Part shown: positions 9,293 to 16,847 of the stretch, one piece after another
Layout of the letters: every line of letters begins with the position of its first letter
How positions within the stretch are numbered: the stretch's first letter is position 1
Assembly (NCBI GenBank): GCA_013054445.1
Contig: JAAMPI010000968.1
Coordinates: 1-21,985 of the forward strand
Origin: Cudoniella acicularis
Taxonomy: Eukaryota; Ascomycota; Leotiomycetes; Helotiales; Helotiaceae
Reading direction: 5' to 3'
DNA: 21,985 bases
Translations under genes and position numbers: made by a program
Notes under the pieces: generated by a model
Told to the model about the DNA's origin: nothing
The model's input: the letters and a program-made list of their open reading frames with translations, nothing else
Databases searched by the model: none

Positions 9293-10403
9293 CTAAAGAT
9301 TTCCACTAACAAGCACGACAAGAACTGCAGCATACCTGGCACTAAAATCAGCTTACACTTCATAATAATTGCCAAGACTAGCAAAAATTGGTTTTAGTTA
9401 CGCAGCAGTTGACGCAAAAAGCTCAGCCCTCCCTGCACTCGACATTATTCCGAGAGTCAAAGTACATAGGCCCGTGTAGACACCGACTAAGCCGAGCTTA
9501 ACCCCGACGCCCTTCACGTAATATAGATTCACAATAGCGCCAACGAACAGGATACCCGCCATCAAAGTCTCGACGAGATGGTAGAGGATGTTTGCTGCTT
9601 GTGCTATCCTCCGGTCTGAAACTTCGGCGAGTGTGCCATCTTCTCTGTTCTGGGTGTGGAAGTGTAAATTAGCACTTGTACAAGTCATTTCCCGCTAGGG
9701 TTAGTGGAGCGGAGGCGAAAATTAAAGGCTGAATTCACGCAACGTATCATAAACAAAAACTTCAAGTATCTCCTGACAAACCTCGATATCCAGTCACTAC
9801 TGGGTGCTGTTCCTAACAGGACCAGGTCCCCAGGATTACCAAGTCGAGTCCTACCATTGCCCGCAAGCTGCGGTGCTCCGAGACTATCTGTCCGATTTCC
9901 ACCTTCGGACCAAATTTTCAGACCTTTGACGACTTCCGCAGGCGGTTTTTGCAGTCGAATTATGCTTTGTTCAAGTATCAGCGCTTCATCTGCAGCGTGC
10001 TATTATATTACTACTTTAATTTTGATGTCGTCATATTAAGTACCTGTATGGCAGGGAAAACTTACGATATTCTTTCAGCGCCTTTATCTTTCTGATGAGT
10101 TTGACGCGCTGCTTGTGTTGTGGATCTTGACTTCGGACGAGAAGTCGCCATAAACGTGCATATCGCTTGTTGTCTGTCTCCCGTGAGATCTCTCCTGTCA
10201 AATATGTTTTGCTGCTCGATGAGTTCGAGCATTTCCGCCTCAATGTACAATATATTCCTCGTCGAGCATTCGCGGAAGGCGTTGAATGTGGAACCAGTTT
10301 GTTCTGTGTCACTTGACCTGGAGAGGTACTGTGCCAGTTTTGGATAACCGCTGCAGTCCCTCAAAAGCAAGAGCGAACTGATATTGGACGAAACTTCAAA
10401 CAT
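9293..10403 (-). CDS. DUF6594-type membrane protein gene, four exons, one frameshift in exon 1
   Basis: Exons (minus strand) are 10403-10066, 9989-9739, 9649-9402 and 9335-9293. Introns have GTAAGT/CAG, GTGAAT with CTAAC and CAG, and GTAACT/CAG ends, and their phases fit. The product shows the DUF6594 pattern: SGYPKLAQYLSR near the N terminus, LYIEAEMLELIEQQ, RVKLIRKIKALKEYHEALIL across intron 1, NPGDLVLL, then C-terminal hydrophobic segments (ILYHLVETLMAGILFVGAIV, LVGVYTGLCTLTLGIM, AAVLVVLVSG). The short last exon restores the family's AAYAAVLVV ending. Total exon length is 880 bases, one more than a multiple of three. The reading frame must change near 10130-10150 (ICTFMATS to SQDPQHKQR), pointing to a one-base insertion or a sequence error. 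DUF6594 proteins are fungal integral membrane proteins of unknown function. The gene lies 370 bp downstream of a HET gene on the same strand. Confidence 0.78.
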
Positions 10404-10773
10404 CTAACAGCTTTAGTGAATTGGAATTTGAAAACCACATATTTACCTAGAGTGAATATGTGCAGATCAGGACTCGATCAGCGCTCTGTAGTCGTATGCA
10501 AGTGTGTAGCCCATCATTCCGTATCAGTAAATTATATCCTTAACAAGAGATACACGAAATTTGCAAAACTTTGGTGATATATATGATGAAGGTTCGGTGC
10601 TGATTAGCACAATTGTAAGAAGTTAAGAGTAAAGCTCATCCAGGAAGAAACACCGACAGGTCTTGAAAGACAAGCATCTGACTTGTACTTTGCTGTATCC
10701 TCCCAGCCTTGACATCTTGAAGCTATCTGAAAACACTAATATGTATATAGGAGACAGTACAGCTGGTAAAATG
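10404..10773. other. Intergenic between the HET and DUF6594 genes
   Basis: A 370-base spacer between two minus-strand genes. It must hold the HET 3' untranslated region and the DUF6594 promoter. It is AT-rich with TATATA at about 10577-10584, about 175 bases before the DUF6594 ATG on that strand. No further gene was recognised. Confidence 0.5.
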
Positions 10774-12513
10774 CTAAAGTATTCTAAATTCTACGTCAGG
10801 ACTGGTCCAGTTCTGGAATCGAGACCCATCCATCCATCCTTGAAGATAACACTCCCCGACTAGTTTGTGATACCCCAGTTGCTGTGTTCGCCGAAGGACG
10901 AACGGAACGCTGGCGGTCTCAAAGATACAGATCTCATCATCTACTTGAGCATCCCCGGGCACCAAGCCTAGAAAACCATGCTCTGTGATGGCAATTCGTC
11001 TACCAAAGCTGGCTGCCTCCATCAACTTATTGAATTCCATGTTTCTAGAGTTAACAATGCTTAACTCTTCGACTGGTTTCCAGTTTTCATCTCTCACCGA
11101 TGGATCTTTCAAACCTCTATTCCGTATGATCAAGTTCTGAAACGCTTCATAGAGCTGCTGCCGGGCTCGATCTGAATCGTTCCCACGAGTTCCATCATCA
11201 GCGATTAGGGTTCTCCACAATATGGTAGGATACGTTTCGCCCGTGGCGTACGGGGAAACCGCATGAGCATATTTCTCCCACTCTAGGAGGATTTCGTAAT
11301 TGTCAATGTCCCGGTTCTCGTTGGACAACATCGGCCCCGTTTTTCGAATCCGATCAACAAGCTTGCCGTTTGTGTAGAGTATGTGATTGTCCTCCGAAAT
11401 ATGGAATCTAGGTCTTAATGTCTTCCCTCCCGCTGCGCAGTATTTTTCTGCAGACCTAAAACCTAGACTCTCTCGAATTTTCGACATCACAGTCCAATCT
11501 GGAACCCAGGACGGCAATCCTGAAAGCTCCTTGGGGTTTCGAACATAGCAGAGTACCTCCAGAGAGCTGTATTTTTGGATACAGAAAATAGTCACGGCAT
11601 GATAAACCTTTTGACATGAAAGAGAATAGTCGGGAAGAAGTTCGCCAGGGCGTATATCCGATGCTAGGCCAAGAACTCCGTATATCTTATCTCTTGGATT
11701 GGTGCATAGGAGATTGAACGACTGATGGAGTAGATTGACAAACGGCCGATGTCCAGGATATTCATAGCCATCCCGTCTTTTCAACTCTTTAATCATCCTC
11801 ACAACGCGATGTGCCTCGACATGTCGTTCGGCGTCTTCTTCCAAACACAAGGCTGATTTAGCCAAATCTTTCCAGGAAACAGAATGAGACCCACAATACA
11901 CGAAAGACTTCTTTCCCAAGGCCACTTCCTGAACAATCCACATCCTGCGGAAATAAGGACGCCCGAATAGATTTCGAAGTGCAATCCATTTTGGCGACTT
12001 AAGTGACAATATTCCCAGGACCTGGATCACATGTGGAACCTCATCGCCAGCCTCATCTCTCTCATCCGAGTTCGAGAAAGATTGAAGGATGAATGGTATG
12101 TACTCCATTACTAAGATTGTTTCTGTATCTTCCTCTCCAAGCCAGATATCAACGAGCGCAGCACCTCTGTATATGTCACCCATGAGGCTGACTTGCTGAC
12201 CTCGCTCAGCATCATCATTCTGGTTGATGCATATCTGATCAATCCAGAGAGTTCGAATCTTGTCCGTATTTCGGAGGCGCGACAAAGCCTGTGCGAGATT
12301 CAAAGTAAGTGGTATAGAACCACTTTCGCAGTGCAAGAAAGACGATGTTGTGGGTGGGCCCCAAGTATAAGAAAGAGCTTCATAGAACTCTGGGAGGTCT
12401 AGGCAAGTTTGACGAAGTCTTCCTTGAAATGGAGAGTTAGGCTGTCCAGGATGTAAGTCAAGAAGACGTATGTGCCTCTCTGGAAGTTTGTCAATAATAT
12501 ACGGGTCGGACAT
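10774..12513 (-). CDS. HET-domain protein, HET-6-like, intact and intron-less
   Basis: A single open frame encodes 579 aa from ATG 12513 (MSDPYIIDKLPERHIRLLDL); an in-frame ATG at 12552 would add 13 residues. I prefer 12513 because family members begin shortly before the 'IRLLxLxPG' motif. HET-domain motifs in order are YEALSYTWGPP (about residues 44-54), LWIDQICINQNDDAERGQQV (about 91-110), IYRGAALVDIWLGEED, RRMWIVQEVALGKK and FNLLCTNPRDKIYGVLGLA, then DYSLSCQKVY and LPSWVPDW. The C-terminal LVGECYLQGWMDG is the usual closing motif of this subfamily. No frameshift, stop or RIP signature is visible, so this is the best-preserved recognition gene here. HET proteins mediate vegetative incompatibility and programmed cell death; the partner and allele specificity are unknown. 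The DUF6594 gene follows on the same strand. Confidence 0.9.
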   Translation of the reverse strand: MSDPYIIDKLPERHIRLLDLHPGQPNSPFQGRLRQTCLDLPEFYEALSYTWGPPTTSSFLHCESGSIPLTLNLAQALSRLRNTDKIRTLWIDQICINQNDDAERGQQVSLMGDIYRGAALVDIWLGEEDTETILVMEYIPFILQSFSNSDERDEAGDEVPHVIQVLGILSLKSPKWIALRNLFGRPYFRRMWIVQEVALGKKSFVYCGSHSVSWKDLAKSALCLEEDAERHVEAHRVVRMIKELKRRDGYEYPGHRPFVNLLHQSFNLLCTNPRDKIYGVLGLASDIRPGELLPDYSLSCQKVYHAVTIFCIQKYSSLEVLCYVRNPKELSGLPSWVPDWTVMSKIRESLGFRSAEKYCAAGGKTLRPRFHISEDNHILYTNGKLVDRIRKTGPMLSNENRDIDNYEILLEWEKYAHAVSPYATGETYPTILWRTLIADDGTRGNDSDRARQQLYEAFQNLIIRNRGLKDPSVRDENWKPVEELSIVNSRNMEFNKLMEAASFGRRIAITEHGFLGLVPGDAQVDDEICIFETASVPFVLRRTQQLGYHKLVGECYLQGWMDGSRFQNWTSPDVEFRIL

Positions 12514-13131
12514 GATCCGTATATTGGGAAGTGGAAGATAGGTTATCAACATTCGTTGCCTGGTTCGGTGATATCGATAAAGATTCGCTTGTTGTCAAGC
12601 CACTTCACCCCAGCCACTTAGGTGTTGATTTGCTTTTTGCCAAAGGTTACACTACAGCTTTTGCTAGACCCACCCAAACTGTACCTCGTGGGGGAATAGG
12701 ATAATTACGTGGACTCGAGGCCCTAGCGCCGCGCCGCCTCGCTCAGGTCACCTGAGTCAGAATTTGTACTCACTTATGTGACACCAGCCTCTGTGAGCTA
12801 GGTCGAATCCCTTGATCTTTTTCGTTAGGAGTTGATCCTCTTAAAAACCACCCTAGCAGCACACTATGAACTACAAAGGTCTACTTGCTAGGGGGGAGGT
12901 GAGCAGAGGTGAGGTGATGAGAAGAGAGAAGAGGTAGGTGAAGAATGTGTCGGGAAAGGGTGAAGTGAGGATGAACAAAGCGGTGAAGGGTCACGTGCGT
13001 AGTGGCTTTGGCACGCATGTAAAGGAAGTGAGAATTGACGTGGGATAACATCATAAGTTTCGAGGACGCTATTGTAGCCGCTTAGTCCAGTACGAGGATT
13101 ATCTACTACGAGACTGTGTTTATAGACTAAT
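12514..13131. other. Upstream region of the HET gene; purine-rich tract
   Basis: About 620 bases between the HET ATG and the solo LTR. It includes a strongly purine-biased stretch at about 12890-12990 (GA/GGTGA-rich on the plus strand) and a CACGTG at about 12993-12998. No open frame or RNA gene was recognised. Confidence 0.5.
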
Positions 13132-13347
13132 TGTTACAGCTCTGCAAAGGCACNAGGGCCCTGACGTCACGTNGGGACGTATTTGCAAGAAGTGCTGTAT
13201 TCNCGAAGAAACTAAGCTAAGGAGAGAAGAAGAGAGGTGGCCCNGAAGGGGCCTTATATACAGGAGGTGAGTCTAGCACGGACNAGGNCACGTGACAAGG
13301 GGGGACGCGTCAGGTAAGGGGGACGCGTCAGAACCAGGTCTGTGACA
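13132..13347 (-). mobile_element. Solo LTR (216 bp) with 5-bp target-site duplication
   Basis: On the minus strand the unit starts TGTCACAGACCTGG and ends GAGCTGTAACA, so it has the TG...CA ends of an LTR. It carries a TATATAAGG box about 95 bases in and a CACGTG. The flanks are CTAAT (13127-13131) and CNAAT (13348-13352), where N is an ambiguous base in the given sequence: a 5-bp target duplication. No internal retroelement sequence lies next to it, so it is a solo LTR left by recombination. Six ambiguous bases lie inside (13154, 13173, 13203, 13244, 13284, 13288) and one just outside (13349). Its start and end resemble the solo LTR at 17681-17857, suggesting one family. Confidence 0.8.
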
Positions 13348-13738
13348 CNAATGACTAGGGGTAACACCATTTTTCGGCGAAAGCGGGAAAACAGCTAATC
13401 AGAAAGGCAGAAAGTCGTCTTTCCCCGAAATATATAACTGCTATAGGGATATAAGGAATAAAATAAGGGTAGTCGTTTATCTTATATTCTAGCTTCTTAT
13501 CTTTTAATTCCGACCCTAACTATGTTTTTTTTTTTAAATAGGTATAGCCTTTATTATAGGCCTAGAATAACATACGCGTTACGTGCCCCTGATAAGGGCG
13601 TGTCGGGTATACTTCGGGGTATAGACTATATATAATAGAATAGCGAATAAGGTTCTAACCTTATTCTTATACCTTTTTAGCCCGATAGCCAAATAGTAAA
13701 AGCTATTTATATTATTCGTTACGTACGCTAGTTACGTA

Positions 13739-13776
13739 AGAGCTTGGGCCATTAGATGCGGCCTACTTAACCGAGA
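13739..13776 (+). repeat. Left terminal inverted repeat of the Tc1/mariner element
   Basis: It starts AGAGCTTGGGCCATTAGATG and matches the reverse complement of 15039-15076 over 38 bases with three mismatches (positions 12, 26 and 33 of the repeat). Confidence 0.88.
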
Positions 13777-13853
13777 ACCATAAAAACACCCACTCTTTTA
13801 TAAAAGCCATAACAAATGCAATTATAATTATTTTAGCTTAAGATTAAAGTATT

Positions 13854-14954
13854 TTAATTAATAGTAGCCATTCCACGTACTTTAATCACATCTTCAAGTT
13901 TACACGTCAATTGCTCAGTATAATGACGGAAGTCACGTGGGTCTACCTGGTCCCAAAGCTTCTGCAACTCCCTACACAAATCCTCCCTATTTTTTAGTAC
14001 GTACGCCAATTGCTTTAGCTGTTCTTTCATCCACCGCCATACCTTCTCAATTGGGTTCAAGTCTGGCGAACAAGGGGGCCAATTAAAGCCACGGATCCCA
14101 TGTGATAACCGGGGTAGTCGTGCACTCCCTGCATGCACCTTTGCGCCGTCTTCCATGAAGATATACTCTGGCCCTAGAGTATCAAAAAGGGGAAAGACAA
14201 TAGGTTCAAGAACCTCTTGTAAATATGCCTTTGAGCATATACCGCGCTGTTCCGGAAGCTTCTCTATAAACACCAATTCTGACTTATAGTCCCAGCCAAT
14301 AGCCCCCCAAATCATGACCGAACAGCGCCCCGACCGATATATTGACCTTATGCAACTCTGACAACGCCGCTCGTCTATACGCCGTGTAACCCAGATCCTT
14401 CCACTCTTTCCTGTCTCAAAGGATGCTTCGTCCGACCAAATGACCTTGCGATAATCACCTCCTGTGTGCCCGTCATCCCTGTGTGCCGCATAGTCTGACG
14501 TCCCCCACCACCTGTGATCCAATGCGAACTTATATCTTCTCTTGGCTTGTTTGCGTGATATAAAGGGTCGGGGGCATGAGAGGCAGCGACGGTAGCCTGC
14601 ATAGCGTAGTTCTCGTCGAATGGTGCGGGCAGATACTACAAGGCCTAGCTGGGCCTTAACCCTCTCAAATGACATCCTACGGGTGGACCAATCATATGAT
14701 ATATGCCGAATAACCTGACGAATATCCCTGATAGACATGATATGAGGCCTCGAATGTGTCTTCTTACGGTCTCTGCGGCTTGATTCCTGCTTAAGAATCC
14801 GTCGAATTGTACGTCGATTGATATGGGTCTTCTGGACGATGTCGCGCTGGGATGCGCCGTCGCGTTGCATGCTTCGGATTACAGCACGTATAGGAGTAGG
14901 CCATTCTCCCTTTTCTTTCTGCATCGAAGGGCTGCATATCGTAGGTGTTTTCAT
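13854..14954 (-). CDS. Tc1/mariner transposase (DDE superfamily)
   Basis: The 366-aa frame starts at ATG 14954, with an alternative Met at residue 11. The N-terminal half has a helix-turn-helix DNA-binding region (GASQRDIVQKTHINRRTIRR, about residues 33-52) and a second paired-like part (MSFERVKAQLGLVVSARTIRR, about 93-113). The catalytic triad is visible: Asp in VIWSDEASFE, Asp in IFMEDGAKVHAG, and Glu in PPCSPDLNPIEKVW, with about 33 residues between the last two. It also carries the CSVMIWGAI motif typical of the family. Length fits Tc1-like fungal transposases (about 340-380 aa). There is no internal stop or frameshift. The enzyme would cut at the 38-bp inverted repeats and insert at TA. 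Confidence 0.92.
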   Translation of the reverse strand: MKTPTICSPSMQKEKGEWPTPIRAVIRSMQRDGASQRDIVQKTHINRRTIRRILKQESSRRDRKKTHSRPHIMSIRDIRQVIRHISYDWSTRRMSFERVKAQLGLVVSARTIRRELRYAGYRRCLSCPRPFISRKQAKRRYKFALDHRWWGTSDYAAHRDDGHTGGDYRKVIWSDEASFETGKSGRIWVTRRIDERRCQSCIRSIYRSGRCSVMIWGAIGWDYKSELVFIEKLPEQRGICSKAYLQEVLEPIVFPLFDTLGPEYIFMEDGAKVHAGSARLPRLSHGIRGFNWPPCSPDLNPIEKVWRWMKEQLKQLAYVLKNREDLCRELQKLWDQVDPRDFRHYTEQLTCKLEDVIKVRGMATIN

Positions 14955-15038
14955 ATTGAATTATAGATCAATTAAATAAAAGGTTGAATTGTTATAAATA
15001 TTTTTAAAAGGGGACCCGAAATCGACGCGTTTTTCGCG

Positions 15039-15076
15039 TCTCGCTTAAGTGGGCCGCATCTAATAGCCCAAGCTCT
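15039..15076 (-). repeat. Right terminal inverted repeat of the Tc1/mariner element
   Basis: It ends CCCAAGCTCT next to TA and is the reverse complement of the left repeat at 13739-13776 with three mismatches. Confidence 0.88.
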
Positions 15077-16378
15077 TACTATTATAGCTCTCCCCGGAAA
15101 ATAGGTATAGCCCCTTAGTTTTTTACCGCCTAATTCTATCGCCTAATAAATAAAATAGGTATAAGGCTATACTTATAGCGGTATTATAGTTAGGCCCTGA
15201 TCTTCTACCTCGTTAGGCCCGCCTCGGTCACGATTTACCCTCGATCCGCGTACGTCTAATACCGGACTTACGACCTCTCTTTTAAAAGCAAGTAGCTAGT
15301 TCGGGGGATTAGAAGCTGCTTGTTTAGCCGCTATTAAGAACTCGTTCTTAGCTATAATATAAGGCACTTTAATATCGAGTATCTGACTAACGAAACTATT
15401 AAGGGCTAGGTAGTACGTAGCTAATAACTAGGGCCCTCTATCGTACTAGACGTACGCCGCTTCGTGTTCTACTAGGCGGTAGCCCTAAAAGTATAATAGG
15501 TAGCGGCCGAGTAGGTAGGCGTAGTCAGGTCCGGCCTTATTCTCGCCCTAGAGCTATACTCCTAGTAAGACAGTATCGTCCGCTTCGTCGATATCGTCCT
15601 CGCCTTTAGATGCTGCCTTAGAGCCTAGGTCGTCTTCTATAGTATCCGATTTATCGTCGCCCTAGTCGCTAAGCCCTACTAATTCGTCGCCGTTCGGGTC
15701 CGTAATAGCCCCCGGTTCGTCCCCGTCTAGGCCTATAGCCCTGTCCGATTCGCCGCTGACTTATAGCCTAGGAGTATACGGCTCGCTCTCGTCTCGCTCT
15801 TATATAGGGAATAGCTATAGACTGTCTTAAGAGCCAGTATAGTACTAACGAGTACCTTCTTACCTCTAGGTCGCTGCTTTATAGCTAGCTTATTATAAGC
15901 TATTGTCTTAGAAATCGTCGATATCTTAAAAGTTATTATAGCCTGTTTCTCGTCTATCTTCTTAATCGTCGTCGTTAAGCGGTTGCCCCTAAGGCGTTAT
16001 AGCGCTCGTAGGCGGCTAATTAATTATAGCTTATTCTATATCTCTTTTAATATCGTTTCTTAAACGACTCGCTATCGAATAAGCGGTATTATTAGGGACG
16101 GGCCGCTTTCGAATCGCTAGCGGGAGAATATAGATAAAAGGGCTGTTTACTTATGTCTAGCTTATAGCTCGCCTCTACTAGCGAGTAGTACTATTAACCG
16201 CTTAGCGGCACCTCTTGACCGACGAAAGCCTAAGACGGGATATAATAGCTAATAATATACTAGTATAAAAAAGATAAATAAATAATAAATAAAGAGGTTC
16301 TAAGCCTTCTCCTAAATTATAAAAGGCGTTTATGTTTTATAGTTATAATAATAGTTATATATATTATAGTGGGGTTCT

Positions 16379-16847
16379 GTGTCACGTGCTGTAGCACGTG
16401 ACTATCTTCGTGTATATAAGCTCTCTCCTCCTCTCCTAGAGAGGAACAACAACTATCCTTCCNAGAGATTCGAGTCTTTCAGTTATCAGTTTTTAAGAGT
16501 CTATTTTAGAGGCCTCCCGTCCCTCTACAATATTAAGATTTACGCTTTTAGGCTTAGTTAGATATATTACGTGTGTTAAGAGTTATCTTTTTTAGATAGT
16601 ATCGTATATAACTTCTTCTTAAGCCTTATAAGGGTCGGCGTGGTACCGCGAGCGATTAGGGACTCCCTTTTTATATATATAACGTCGATTTTAGCCCTGA
16701 TCCAGGCGCGCATCGCTGTCGTTACGGTGTTGTCGGGGGGAGGAGGGGAGGGGGGCCGCCGTCACGATTGTGTTGATGTTCGCGATTTTCCAAAGCCGCC
16801 TCGCTTAGCCGGCCGCCAGCCAGCGACTAGACCTCCAGAGGGGGGAT
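16379..16847 (+). mobile_element. LTR-like fragment beginning with a CACGTG palindrome
   Basis: The block starts TGTCACGTGCTGTAGCACG, which contains a perfect 9-bp stem GTCACGTGC/GCACGTGAC with a TGTA loop (16381-16402). GTATATAAGC follows about 10 bases later, then CT-rich sequence (CTCTCTCCTCCTCTCC). The TGT start, CACGTG, TATATAAG and CT-rich order resembles the solo LTRs at 13132-13347 and 17681-17857. I found no matching ...ACA end or target duplication, so it may be truncated. The remainder to 16847 is AT-rich, then has a G-rich stretch (16733-16757) before retrotransposon pol sequence begins. No gene was recognised in it. One ambiguous base lies at 16463. Confidence 0.4.

Larger units (their letters stand above)
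13739..15076 (-). mobile_element. Tc1/mariner-type DNA transposon, apparently complete
   Basis: A 1338-bp element bounded by 38-bp terminal inverted repeats and flanked by TA on both sides (13737-13738 and 15077-15078), the standard Tc1/mariner target duplication. It holds one full-length transposase gene on the minus strand. Unlike the DNA on both sides, it shows no RIP-like decay, so it entered after the surrounding sequence had been mutated. All parts needed for transposition (both repeats and an open transposase frame) appear present. Whether it is active cannot be told from sequence. Confidence 0.88.
13353..16376 (-). pseudogene. Old RIP-mutated element, split by the Tc1/mariner insertion
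   Basis: The flanks of the Tc1 element (13353-13738 and 15077-16376) share an AT-rich, CA/TG-poor composition with abundant TATA, CTAT, TAG and CG words, as expected after RIP. On the minus strand two overlapping frames become long if TAG/TAA are read as former CAG/CAA or TGG. One includes KIDEKQAIITFKISTISKTI (about 15960-15900). The other includes an acidic stretch GDEPGAITDPNGDELVGL (about 15725-15670) and KVPYIIAKNEFLIAAKQAAS (about 15380-15320). Beyond the Tc1 element the minus strand again gives protein-like sequence (YPYFIPYIPIAVIYFGE, about 13455-13405). I do not recognise the protein. A transposable-element origin is inferred only from the RIP pattern. Confidence 0.45.

Noticed and set aside
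12795..12815. GGTCGAATCCC resembling a tRNA T-arm
   Set aside because: No acceptor stem, D-arm or anticodon stem could be folded around it.
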